From: Streptococcus oralis
Lineage (GTDB): Bacteria > Bacillota > Bacilli > Lactobacillales > Streptococcaceae
DNA length: 64,000 nt
Assembly (NCBI RefSeq): GCF_003943415.1
Contig: NZ_RJPK01000003.1
Coordinates: 155,173-219,172 of the forward strand
Reading direction: 5' to 3'
Shown: positions 8,601 to 16,742 of the stretch, one piece after another
How the letters are laid out: every line of letters starts with the position of its first letter
Position numbering within the stretch: position 1 is the stretch's first letter
The notes under the pieces: model-generated
Told to the model about the DNA's origin: nothing
The model's input: only the letters and a program-made list of their open reading frames with translations
The model's database searches: none
Position numbers and translations under genes: made by a program

Positions 8601-9232
8601 CACTCAATTATATCGAAATTTTAATCAAACTAGCCTTGGGTCTCTTTTCTCTGGTTTTTGTAATTAATGTGACCGGAAAGGGTAACCTAGCGCCTAACTC
8701 AGCAATAGATCAAATTCAGAACTATGTACTCGGGGGGATCATCGGTGGGGTGATTTACAATAGCGCCATCAGCATCCTTCAGTATGCAGTCATCTTGATC
8801 ATGTGGACCATTCTGGTCTTGACTCTCAAATGGCTTAACAACAATGTTCACTTTGTGAAACGTTTGATTGATGGGAAGCCAACCCTGCTCATCAAAAATG
8901 GGAAGATTGATCCAGAAGCCTGCCGTTCGGTTGGTTTATCTGCAGCGGACGTAGCTCTTAAGCTCCGTAGCCAGGGAATTTTCCAAATGAAACAAGTCAA
9001 ACGCGCTATGCAGGAGCAGAACGGTCAACTCATCGTAGTCCAAATGGGAGATGAGAATCCCAAGTATCCTGTTGTCACAGACGGTGTGATCCAAGTTGAA
9101 ATTTTGGAGACCATTGGTCGGAGCGAAGAATGGCTGCTTGATAACCTAAGCAAACAAGGGTATGACAATGTGGCCAATATCTTTATTGCTGAGTATGACA
9201 AGGGTGTCGTCTCAGTCGTAACCTATGAATAA
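8597..9232 (+). CDS. DUF421 (YetF/YcaP-like) membrane protein
   Basis: 211 residues: three N-terminal membrane helices and then the DUF421 soluble part with the family motif RLIDGKPTLLIKNGKIDPEA (about residues 90-110). Members are YetF/YcaP-like proteins of unknown role; in Bacillus spores, relatives (SpoVAE-like, YetF) are linked to germination, which does not apply here. Translationally coupled to the DUF3290 gene. The operon's terminator hairpin is split by a BOX element. Confidence 0.85.
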   Translation: MTLNYIEILIKLALGLFSLVFVINVTGKGNLAPNSAIDQIQNYVLGGIIGGVIYNSAISILQYAVILIMWTILVLTLKWLNNNVHFVKRLIDGKPTLLIKNGKIDPEACRSVGLSAADVALKLRSQGIFQMKQVKRAMQEQNGQLIVVQMGDENPKYPVVTDGVIQVEILETIGRSEEWLLDNLSKQGYDNVANIFIAEYDKGVVSVVTYE

Positions 9233-9235
9233 GAA

Positions 9236-9365
9236 AAACCTGAGGTCTTGTACTCTTCAAAAATCAAATTCAAACTGCGTCAACGTCGCCTTGCCGTACT
9301 CAAGTACAGCCTGCGGCTAGTTTCCTAGTTTGCTCTTTGATTTTCATTGAGTCTTGGCCTCAGGT
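9236..9365 (+). terminator. Terminator hairpin interrupted by a BOX insertion
   Basis: AAACCTGAGG just after the DUF421 stop and CCTCAGGTTT at about 9357-9366 would form a 10-bp stem with loop TCTTGG if the BOX between them were removed. The bases GTCTTG occur on both sides of the BOX (9245-9250, 9351-9356). Confidence 0.65.
9251..9350 (+). repeat. BOX element (boxA-boxC, no boxB)
   Basis: Starts TACTCTTCAAAAATCAAATT with the boxA core CAACGTCGCCTTGCCGTA and passes directly into the boxC core CTGCGGCTAGTTTCCTAG and TTTGATTTTCATTGA. BOX repeats are known from S. pneumoniae and relatives; this is the A-C form without boxB units. boxA reads on the plus strand. Confidence 0.9.
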
Positions 9366-9392
9366 TTCCATTTGCAATCAGAAAGGGATTTT

Positions 9393-11138
9393 ATGTCCAT
9401 TATTCAAAAACTCTGGTGGTTTTTCAAGTTAGAAAAGCGCCGTTATTTAGTCGGAATTGTGGCCTTGGTCTTGGTTTCCGTCCTCAATCTCATTCCCCCC
9501 ATGGTCATGGGACGGGTCATTGATGCCATTACATCGGGGAAATTAAACCAGCAGGACCTCCTTCTTAATCTATTTTATTTGCTGCTGGCAGCCTTTGGGA
9601 TGTACTATCTGCGCTATGTTTGGCGCATGTATATCCTCGGAACTTCCTACCGTCTGGGGCAGATCATGCGGTCTCGCTTATTTGAGCATTTTACCAAGAT
9701 GTCGCCAGCTTTTTATCAGACCTATCGGACAGGGGATTTGATGGCGCACGCTACAAATGACATCAATGCCTTAACTCGTCTCGCAGGTGGTGGTGTTATG
9801 TCTGCGGTGGATGCCTCTATCACGGCTCTAGTGACCTTGCTGACCATGCTTTTTAGCATTTCATGGCAAATGACCTTGGTTGCCATTCTTCCCTTGCCTT
9901 TCATGGCTTATGCGACTAGTCGTCTAGGGAGAAAGACCCATAAGGCTTTCGGGGAATCCCAAGCTGCCTTTTCTGAACTCAATAACAAGGTACAGGAGTC
10001 TGTATCGGGTATCAAAGTGACCAAATCTTTCGGTTATCAGGCTGATGAGCTTGAGTCTTTTCAGGCAGTCAATGAATTGACCTTCCAAAAGAACCTGCAA
10101 ACCATGAAATACGATAGTCTTTTTGACCCCATGGTTCTCTTGTTTGTTGGTTCGTCCTATGTTTTAACCCTTTTGGTCGGTTCCTTGATGGTTCAGGAGG
10201 GGCAGATTACGGTTGGGAATCTGGTCACTTTTATCAGCTACTTGGATATGCTGGTTTGGCCTCTTATGGCCATTGGTTTCCTCTTTAATATTACTCAGCG
10301 AGGGAAGGTGTCCTATCAGCGAATTGAGGATCTTTTATCTCAGGAATCACCTGTAAAAGATCCTGAGTTTCCTCTGGATGGTATTGAAAATGGGCGTTTG
10401 GAGTACGATATTGATAGCTTTGCCTTTGAAGATGAAGAAACACTGACTGCTATTCACTTTAGCTTGGAAAAAGGGCAAACGCTGGGTTTGGTTGGACAAA
10501 CAGGCTCTGGGAAAACATCTCTAATCAAACTGCTCTTGCGTGAGTATGATGTTGACAAGGGAGCCATTTACCTAAACGGTCACGATATTCGCGATTATCG
10601 TTTGACAGACCTTCGCAGTCTCGTGGGCTATGTCCCTCAGGATCAATTCCTCTTTGCGACTTCGATCTTAGACAATATCCGCTTTGGCAATCCTAATTTG
10701 CCCCTTTCAACGGTTGAGGAAGCGACTAAGCTAGCCCAAATTTACCAAGACATTGTAGCCATGCCTCAGGGATTTGATACGCTGATCGGTGAAAAGGGGG
10801 TCAGTCTATCTGGTGGTCAAAAGCAACGTCTGGCCATGAGTCGGGCTATGATTTTAGACCCTGATATCTTGATTCTAGATGATTCCTTGTCAGCCGTGGA
10901 TGCTAAGACAGAGTATGCGATTATCGACAATCTCAAGGAAACGCGTAAGGACAAGACAACCATCATCACGGCCCATCGCCTCAGTGCAGTTGTCCATGCA
11001 GATCTGATCTTGGTTCTGCAAAATGGACAGATTATCGAACGTGGCACGCACGAAGACCTGCTAGCCATGGATGGCTGGTATGCCCAAACCTACCAGTCTC
11101 AGCAGTTGGAAATGAAAGGAGAAGAAGATGCAGAATAA
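9393..11138 (+). CDS. ABC multidrug exporter half-transporter (degenerate ATP site subunit)
   Basis: 581 residues: six-helix ABC_membrane domain (about 1-300) and a C-terminal nucleotide-binding domain. Walker A GQTGSGKTS, signature LSGGQKQ, Walker B ILILDDSLSAVD where the catalytic glutamate is aspartate, and the H-loop ITAHRLS. The D replacement marks the degenerate-site half of a heterodimeric exporter like BmrC or LmrC. Start at 9393 is preferred because GAAAGGGA precedes it. Overlaps the partner gene by 11 bases. Substrate unknown; a multidrug or lipid-linked substrate is likely. Confidence 0.93.
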   Translation: MSIIQKLWWFFKLEKRRYLVGIVALVLVSVLNLIPPMVMGRVIDAITSGKLNQQDLLLNLFYLLLAAFGMYYLRYVWRMYILGTSYRLGQIMRSRLFEHFTKMSPAFYQTYRTGDLMAHATNDINALTRLAGGGVMSAVDASITALVTLLTMLFSISWQMTLVAILPLPFMAYATSRLGRKTHKAFGESQAAFSELNNKVQESVSGIKVTKSFGYQADELESFQAVNELTFQKNLQTMKYDSLFDPMVLLFVGSSYVLTLLVGSLMVQEGQITVGNLVTFISYLDMLVWPLMAIGFLFNITQRGKVSYQRIEDLLSQESPVKDPEFPLDGIENGRLEYDIDSFAFEDEETLTAIHFSLEKGQTLGLVGQTGSGKTSLIKLLLREYDVDKGAIYLNGHDIRDYRLTDLRSLVGYVPQDQFLFATSILDNIRFGNPNLPLSTVEEATKLAQIYQDIVAMPQGFDTLIGEKGVSLSGGQKQRLAMSRAMILDPDILILDDSLSAVDAKTEYAIIDNLKETRKDKTTIITAHRLSAVVHADLILVLQNGQIIERGTHEDLLAMDGWYAQTYQSQQLEMKGEEDAE

Positions 11139-12870
11139 GCAAGAACAATGGGCTGTATTGAATCGCTTGATGTCTTATCTCAAGCCCTATGGATTCCTGA
11201 CCTTTTTGGCATTAAGTTTTCTCCTCGCGACGACGGTTATTAAAAGCATCATTCCCCTCGTGGCTTCCCGCTTTATCGACCAGTATCTCAGTAATCTTAA
11301 CCAACTTGCCGTGACCGTTTTGCTGGCCTACTATGGTCTTTACATCCTACAAACTCTAGTTCAGTATGTCGGCAATCTTCTCTTTGCGCGGGTGTCCTAC
11401 AGTATTGTTAGGGATATTCGTCGGGATGCCTTTGCCAATATGGAAAAACTGGGCATGTCTTATTTTGACAAGACGCCAGCAGGTTCCATCGTCTCTCGTT
11501 TGACAAATGATACCGAGACCATCAGTGATATGTTTTCGGGGATTTTATCCAGCTTTATTTCAGCAGTTTTCATCTTTCTGACAACTCTGTATACCATGTT
11601 GGTACTGGATTTTCGTTTGACAGCTTTAGTCTTGCTCTTTCTCCCCTTGATTTTCCTTCTGGTCAATCTCTATCGGAAAAAATCAGTGAAAATTATCGAA
11701 AAAACCAGAAGTCTCTTGTCGGATATCAATAGTAAGCTGGCAGAGAATATCGAGGGAATCAGGATTATCCAGGCCTTTAATCAAGAGAAGCGCCTGCAGG
11801 CAGAATTTGATGAAATCAACCAAGAACACTTGGTCTATGCTAACCGATCTGTAGCCTTGGACGCCCTCTTTTTACGTCCTGCCATGAGTTTGCTGAAACT
11901 GCTAGGCTATGCCGTCTTGATGGCTTATTTTGGCTACCGTGGGCTTTATCTGGGAATAACAGCAGGAACCATGTATGCCTTTATCCAGTACATCAACCGT
12001 CTCTTTGATCCCCTTATTGAGGTGACGCAAAACTTTTCAACTCTTCAAACGTCTATGGTGTCTGCAGGTCGTGTCTTTGCCTTGATTGATGAGACAACCT
12101 ATGAGCCTCTTCAAGAAGATGGACCAGTCAAAGTCCAAGAAGGCAATATCCGTTTTGAACATGTGTGTTTCTCATATGACGGCAAACACCAGATCCTAGA
12201 TGATATTTCTTTTTCTGTTAACAAGGGTGAGACCATTGCCTTTGTGGGGCATACAGGTTCAGGGAAATCTTCGATTATCAATGTCCTCATGCGCTTTTAC
12301 GAATTTCAGTCAGGGCGAGTTCTCTTGGATGATGTGGATATCCGAAACTACAGCCAGGAAGAACTGAGAAGAAATATTGGTCTAGTCTTGCAGGATCCCT
12401 TCCTCTATCATGGGACTATCAAGTCCAATATCGCCATGTACCAAGATATCAGTGATGAAGAGGTTAAGGCTGCGGCTACCTTTGTGGATGCAGATTCCTT
12501 TATTCATGACCTTCCTTTGGGTTATGATGCACCTGTGTCTGAGCGTGGCTCGAGCTTTTCTACTGGACAGCGTCAGCTTCTTGCCTTTGCCAGAACAGTC
12601 GCCAGCCAGCCTAAAATCTTAATTTTGGATGAAGCGACAGCCAATATTGACTCTGAAACAGAAAGTTTGGTTCAAGATTCCCTAGCTAAGATGAGACAGG
12701 GGCGGACGACCATTGCTATCGCTCATCGCCTTTCTACCATTCAAGACGCCAACTGCATTTATGTCTTGAATAAGGGGCGCATCATTGAGAGTGGAACCCA
12801 TGAGGAACTCTTGACCCTGGGAGGAACCTATCACAAGATGTATCGTTTGCAGGCTGGAACCATGACCTAA
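11128..12870 (+). CDS. ABC multidrug exporter half-transporter (catalytic partner)
   Basis: 580 residues with the same layout: six membrane helices and an NBD with GHTGSGKSS, Walker B ILILDEATANID carrying the catalytic glutamate, and AHRLST. Its signature is the altered FSTGQRQ rather than LSGGQ, so together with the preceding subunit one ATP site is canonical and the other is not, the usual BmrCD/LmrCD pattern. Translation is coupled by the 11-base overlap. Confidence 0.93.
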   Translation: MQNKQEQWAVLNRLMSYLKPYGFLTFLALSFLLATTVIKSIIPLVASRFIDQYLSNLNQLAVTVLLAYYGLYILQTLVQYVGNLLFARVSYSIVRDIRRDAFANMEKLGMSYFDKTPAGSIVSRLTNDTETISDMFSGILSSFISAVFIFLTTLYTMLVLDFRLTALVLLFLPLIFLLVNLYRKKSVKIIEKTRSLLSDINSKLAENIEGIRIIQAFNQEKRLQAEFDEINQEHLVYANRSVALDALFLRPAMSLLKLLGYAVLMAYFGYRGLYLGITAGTMYAFIQYINRLFDPLIEVTQNFSTLQTSMVSAGRVFALIDETTYEPLQEDGPVKVQEGNIRFEHVCFSYDGKHQILDDISFSVNKGETIAFVGHTGSGKSSIINVLMRFYEFQSGRVLLDDVDIRNYSQEELRRNIGLVLQDPFLYHGTIKSNIAMYQDISDEEVKAAATFVDADSFIHDLPLGYDAPVSERGSSFSTGQRQLLAFARTVASQPKILILDEATANIDSETESLVQDSLAKMRQGRTTIAIAHRLSTIQDANCIYVLNKGRIIESGTHEELLTLGGTYHKMYRLQAGTMT

Positions 12871-12919
12871 TAAGAATTCCTCCAAATTACAGCTTTCTTG
12901 CACCGCCTTTTCCATTTTG

Positions 12920-12928
12920 TGGTATAAT
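12920..12928 (+). promoter_or_regulatory. Extended -10 promoter before the sugar transferase gene
   Basis: TGGTATAAT at 12920-12928, 46 bases before the start codon. A second TATAAT at 12948-12953 and a TTGACA at 12937-12942 are close by but are not correctly spaced with each other. Confidence 0.55.
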
Positions 12929-12973
12929 GAAAAATGTTGACAAATAGTATAATAAAAACAAAGGAGAAACAGC

Positions 12974-13666
12974 ATGCTGAAATGGGAAGACCTACCCGTG
13001 GAAATGCAATCAAGCGAGGTTGAGTCTTACTACCAGCTTGTCTCTAAAAGGAAGGGTTCGCTGATTTTCAAGCGTTGCCTGGATTGGGTTCTGGCCCTGT
13101 TTTTGCTACTTTTGACTTCTCCCATCTTTCTTATCTTGAGCATTTGGATCAAGTTGGATAGCAAGGGACCTGTCATTTACAAGCAAGAGCGCGTGACCCA
13201 GTACAATCGTCCGTTCAAGATTTGGAAGTTCCGTACCATGGTAACGGATGCGGATAAAAAAGGAAGTCTAGTGACTTCAGCTAACGATAGCCGTATTACC
13301 AAAGTGGGAAATTTCATTCGCCGTGTGCGCTTGGACGAACTGCCTCAGCTGGTCAATGTCCTTAAAGGCGAAATGTCCTTTGTCGGTACAAGACCTGAGG
13401 TGCCACGCTACACCGAGCAGTATAGCCCTGAAATGATGGCGACCTTGCTCTTGCCAGCCGGAATCACCTCTCCAGCTAGCATCAACTACAAGGATGAGGA
13501 CACTATCATCAGTCAAATGACCGAAAAAGGCCTGTCAGTTGACCAAGCCTATGTCGAACATGTCCTCCCTGAAAAGATGCGCTATAATCTCGCCTATCTC
13601 CGAGAATTTAGTTTCCTTGGAGACATCAAAATCATGTTTCAAACCGTGTTTGAGGTACTAAAATAA
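12974..13666 (+). CDS. Initiating sugar-1-phosphate transferase (undecaprenyl-phosphate acceptor)
   Basis: 230 residues. One hydrophobic re-entrant or membrane segment (about 35-58) followed by the bacterial sugar transferase domain: KIWKFRTM, then RRVRLDELPQL with the catalytic Asp-Glu pair, and SFVGTRPEVPRY. This is the small PglC-type monotopic phosphoglycosyl transferase. In pneumococcus the corresponding neighbour pair (transferase plus aminotransferase) is assigned to the start of teichoic acid repeats with AATGal; the same is likely here, by synteny only. AAAGGAG ribosome site. Confidence 0.9.
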   Translation: MLKWEDLPVEMQSSEVESYYQLVSKRKGSLIFKRCLDWVLALFLLLLTSPIFLILSIWIKLDSKGPVIYKQERVTQYNRPFKIWKFRTMVTDADKKGSLVTSANDSRITKVGNFIRRVRLDELPQLVNVLKGEMSFVGTRPEVPRYTEQYSPEMMATLLLPAGITSPASINYKDEDTIISQMTEKGLSVDQAYVEHVLPEKMRYNLAYLREFSFLGDIKIMFQTVFEVLK

Positions 13667-13708
13667 AGTAGTCATAAGAAAATGAGTACAGATAAAAGGA
13701 GCAAATCA

Positions 13709-14938
13709 ATGCCAAATTACAATATTCCATTTTCACCACCTGATATTACCGAAGCTGAAATTGCTGAAGTAGCAGATACCCTTCGTTCTGGTTGGATCAC
13801 AACAGGTCCTAAGACAAAAGAACTGGAGCGTCGCTTGTCTCAATACACACAGACGCCTAAGACTGTCTGCCTCAACTCTGCGACAGCTGCTCTTGAGTTG
13901 ATTTTGCGTGTTTTGGAAGTGGGACCTGGTGATGAAGTCATCGTTCCAGCCATGACCTACACAGCTTCATGTAGTGTTATCACTCACGTAGGAGCTACCC
14001 CTGTCATGGTGGATATCCAAGCAGATACTTTTGAGATGGACTATGACCTTCTTGAGCAAGCCATCACTGAAAAGACTAAGGTCATCATCCCAGTAGACCT
14101 TGCAGGGATTGTTTGCAACTATGACCGTTTGTTCCAAATTGTGGAGAAGAAACGCGATCTCTTTACTGCTTCAAGTAAGTGGCAAAAGGTCTTTAACCGT
14201 ATTGTGCTTGTCTCTGATAGTGCCCATGCTTTGGGATCAACTTATAAAGGACACCCTGCTGGCTCTATCGCTGACTTTACTTCCTTCTCATTCCATGCCG
14301 TTAAAAACTTTACAACGGCTGAGGGAGGAAGTGCGACTTGGAAGGCCAATCCAGCGATTGACGACGAAGAAATGTACAAGGAATTTCAAATCCTTTCCCT
14401 TCATGGTCAGACTAAGGATGCTCTTGCCAAGATGCAATTGGGTTCATGGGAGTACGATATCGTAACACCAGCCTATAAGTGCAACATGACGGATATCATG
14501 GCTTCGCTTGGTTTGGTACAATTGGATCGTTACCCTAGTTTGCTACAACGTCGTAAGGACATCGTGGATCGCTATAATCGTGGCTTTGCGGGTACTCGTA
14601 TTCACCCACTGGCACACAAGACTGATACTGTCGAATCTTGTCGTCACCTCTACATCACCCATGTAGAAGGTGCTAGTTTAGAAGATCGTAATCGTATTAT
14701 CCAAGAATTGGCCAAAGCAGGAATTGCAAGTAATGTACACTACAAACCGCTTCCTCTCTTGACAGCCTATAAGAATCTTGGTTTTGATATGGCAGATTAT
14801 CCAAGAGCCTATGCCTTCTTTGAAAATGAAATTACGCTCCCTCTTCATACAAAATTAAGTGATGATGAGGTTGATTATATCGTTCAGACTTTGGTGAGAA
14901 TTTCCGAAGAAATACTCGGTTCAGGAAAAAAATCATAA
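13709..14938 (+). CDS. DegT/DnrJ/EryC1-family PLP sugar aminotransferase
   Basis: 409 residues. SATAALELILRVL (phosphate-binding turn), SDSAHALGSTYKG with the PLP-contacting aspartate, and SFHAVKNFTTAEGG with the Schiff-base lysine. Transfers an amino group to a nucleotide keto-sugar, probably making UDP-AATGal for teichoic acid with the preceding transferase. AAAGGAG lies nine bases before the 13709 start, which is better than the ATG at 13682. No terminator is evident before the next promoter. Confidence 0.9.
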   Translation: MPNYNIPFSPPDITEAEIAEVADTLRSGWITTGPKTKELERRLSQYTQTPKTVCLNSATAALELILRVLEVGPGDEVIVPAMTYTASCSVITHVGATPVMVDIQADTFEMDYDLLEQAITEKTKVIIPVDLAGIVCNYDRLFQIVEKKRDLFTASSKWQKVFNRIVLVSDSAHALGSTYKGHPAGSIADFTSFSFHAVKNFTTAEGGSATWKANPAIDDEEMYKEFQILSLHGQTKDALAKMQLGSWEYDIVTPAYKCNMTDIMASLGLVQLDRYPSLLQRRKDIVDRYNRGFAGTRIHPLAHKTDTVESCRHLYITHVEGASLEDRNRIIQELAKAGIASNVHYKPLPLLTAYKNLGFDMADYPRAYAFFENEITLPLHTKLSDDEVDYIVQTLVRISEEILGSGKKS

Positions 14939-14945
14939 AAAAATC

Positions 14946-14974
14946 TTGACAAAGATAGAACAATAACATATAAT
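14946..14974 (+). promoter_or_regulatory. Consensus promoter of the tryptophan region
   Basis: TTGACA (14946-14951), 17 bases, TATAAT (14969-14974): a perfect sigma-A match. The first T-box leader begins about ten bases downstream. Confidence 0.9.
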
Positions 14975-14983
14975 ATTCTCAAT

Positions 14984-15233
14984 AAATCAGAAAAGTAACT
15001 ATATTCGATCTTCAGGGAGCCTGTGGTGATTGTGAACAGGTGGTTGGAAGTAGTGAAAGTGGGCTGATTTTAAAAATGAATTTGAAACAATGAAAATTCG
15101 GTGCGCACACCTTACAGTGCAACTTGTTGTTAGACAAGGCAGAGATGTAAAGGGGAATAGTCCCTTTATAATTGAGGTGGCACCGCGTTACCAACGCCCT
15201 CACACGGATTGATTTCTGTGTGTGGGCTTTTTT
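14984..15233 (+). promoter_or_regulatory. T-box leader 1 (tRNA-Trp specifier) upstream of the stand-alone trpB
   Basis: Stem I is closed by AAATCAG (14984-14990) and CTGATTT (15063-15069); immediately before the 3' arm lies TGGG, giving specifier TGG (Trp). The T-box sequence GAGGTGGCACCGCG is at 15174-15187, and the terminator GCCCTCACAC...GTGTGTGGGC with T-run at 15196-15233. Uncharged tRNA-Trp should favour the antiterminator and allow transcription. Confidence 0.92.
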
Positions 15234-15270
15234 CATATCTTTAAATTAATACTGAAAGAGGAAAACTTTT

Positions 15271-16449
15271 ATGACAACTAAAGGTTATTTTGGACAATTT
15301 GGTGGTAGTTTTGTACCGGAGCCGATTCAGGCTTTGTTGGATGAGTTGGAAGTGACATTTGACAAATACAAGGATGATCCAGAATTTTTGGCAGAATTTC
15401 GCCATTACTTGAAGGATTATTCTGGTCGCGAAACACCGCTTTATTTTGCGGAAAGTTTGACAGACCACCTAGGTGGAGCTAAGATTTATCTCAAGCGCGA
15501 AGACCTTAATCACCTTGGTTCTCACAAGCTCAACAATGTTTTAGGACAAATTCTTCTTGCCAAACGTATGGGCAAAAAAAGAGTGATCGCAGAAACAGGA
15601 GCTGGTCAGCACGGTGTTGCGACAGCAGCTGCTGCAGCTAAGTTTGGTATGGCCTGTGATGTCTACATGGGGGCAGAAGATGTGGAGCGTCAACGACTCA
15701 ATGTCTTCCGTATGGAGATGATGGGAGCGACTGTTCACGCAGTTGAAACGGGGACACGAACTCTTAAGGATGCGGTTGATGCAGCCTTTGGAGCATGGAT
15801 GAATGACCTTGAAGCCTTCTACGTTTTGGGATCTGCTGTAGGACCTCATCCTTATCCTACAATTGTTCATGAATTCCAAAAGGTCATCAGTGAAGAATCT
15901 CGCCGTCAAATCTTAGAAAAAGAAGGCCGTTTACCAGACTACGTCATTGCCTGTGTAGGTGGTGGTTCCAATGCTATCGGTGCTTTTTCACAGTATGTGG
16001 CTGATGAAGAAGTCAAATTGGTTGGGGTCGAAGCTGCTGGGCATGGACTTGATACAGACAAGCATGCAGCTACTATGACAAAAGGTAGTGTCGGAATTGT
16101 CGACGGGATGAAGACCTATGCAGTCTTTAAGGAAGATGGAGAGCTGGCGCCAGTTTACTCTATCTCAGCTGGTTTGGACTATCCAGGCGTTGGCCCAGAA
16201 CACGCCTACTTCAAAGACTCAGGTCGCGTGGAATATGTGGCAGCGACGGATGAAGAAGCTGTTCAAGCCCTCCTCCTTCTCAGCAAGACAGAAGGGATTA
16301 TCCCAGCGATTGAAAGTTCACACGCTATCGCAGAAGCAGTTAAACGTGCGCCAAAACTAAGTAAAGATGACATTATCATCATCAATGTCTCCGGTCGTGG
16401 AGACAAGGACGTATCTGCGATAGCAGACTACCTAGAAGCTAAAAAATAA
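15271..16449 (+). CDS. trpB: Stand-alone tryptophan synthase beta chain paralogue
   Basis: 392 residues, full length for TrpB. It has the fold-type II PLP enzyme motifs: [15 protein letters not shown] with the PLP lysine K86, [20 protein letters not shown] (phosphate site), [26 protein letters not shown] and SGRGDKD. Compared with the operon TrpB (21010) the lysine loop has Leu and Ser where the other has Thr and Ala (HTGAHK). Catalytic residues look intact. It has its own Trp T-box and no trpA beside it, so it may condense free indole with serine or serve another beta-replacement; the role is inference. Confidence 0.93.
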   Translation: MTTKGYFGQFGGSFVPEPIQALLDELEVTFDKYKDDPEFLAEFRHYLKDYSGRETPLYFAESLTDHLGGAKIYLKREDLNHLGSHKLNNVLGQILLAKRMGKKRVIAETGAGQHGVATAAAAAKFGMACDVYMGAEDVERQRLNVFRMEMMGATVHAVETGTRTLKDAVDAAFGAWMNDLEAFYVLGSAVGPHPYPTIVHEFQKVISEESRRQILEKEGRLPDYVIACVGGGSNAIGAFSQYVADEEVKLVGVEAAGHGLDTDKHAATMTKGSVGIVDGMKTYAVFKEDGELAPVYSISAGLDYPGVGPEHAYFKDSGRVEYVAATDEEAVQALLLLSKTEGIIPAIESSHAIAEAVKRAPKLSKDDIIIINVSGRGDKDVSAIADYLEAKK

Positions 16450-16451
16450 CA

Positions 16452-16697
16452 GATGGAAAAAATACAGTCCTTTCTCTCACAGAGAGCTTGTGGTTGCTGG
16501 AAACAAGCAGAGAAAACTGTAAGGTTGGGTCCATCTGACATGAGAGAAGAAAACATAATTCTCAAGGGAGTGCCCTTTATCGCACAGCCTGTTACAGGAA
16601 GTTTCTGAGACAGGAAGGAGAGATAGGAGAAATCCTATAATTGAGGTGGCACCGCGAATTTCGTCCTTACGCAAGTTGTTTTGCGTGGGGATTTTTC
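16452..16697 (+). promoter_or_regulatory. T-box leader 2 (tRNA-Trp specifier) upstream of trpEGDCFBA
   Basis: Begins three bases after the preceding stop codon. Stem I is closed by AGATGGA (16452-16458) and TCCATCT (about 16530-16537); GGTTGGG just before the 3' arm gives specifier TGG. An AGAGA-type and GNUG-like bulge lies between. T-box GAGGTGGCACCGCG at 16643-16656 and terminator GTCC..TTACGCAA..TTGCGT..GGGGAT plus T-run to 16697. No promoter is visible between trpB and this leader, so it probably acts on read-through transcripts as a second checkpoint. Confidence 0.92.
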
Positions 16698-16742
16698 ATA
16701 CAGTCGCCACGGACTAGAAGTAGAACTGAAAGGGAAATTACA

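Noticed and set aside
12937-12953. TTGACA/TATAAT pair before the sugar transferase gene
   Set aside because: The hexamers are only five bases apart, which is not a functional spacing; the extended -10 at 12920 is better.
16641-16742. N-terminal extension of trpE
   Set aside because: The upstream ATG is inside the T-box antiterminator/terminator; the family start with a ribosome site is at 16743.
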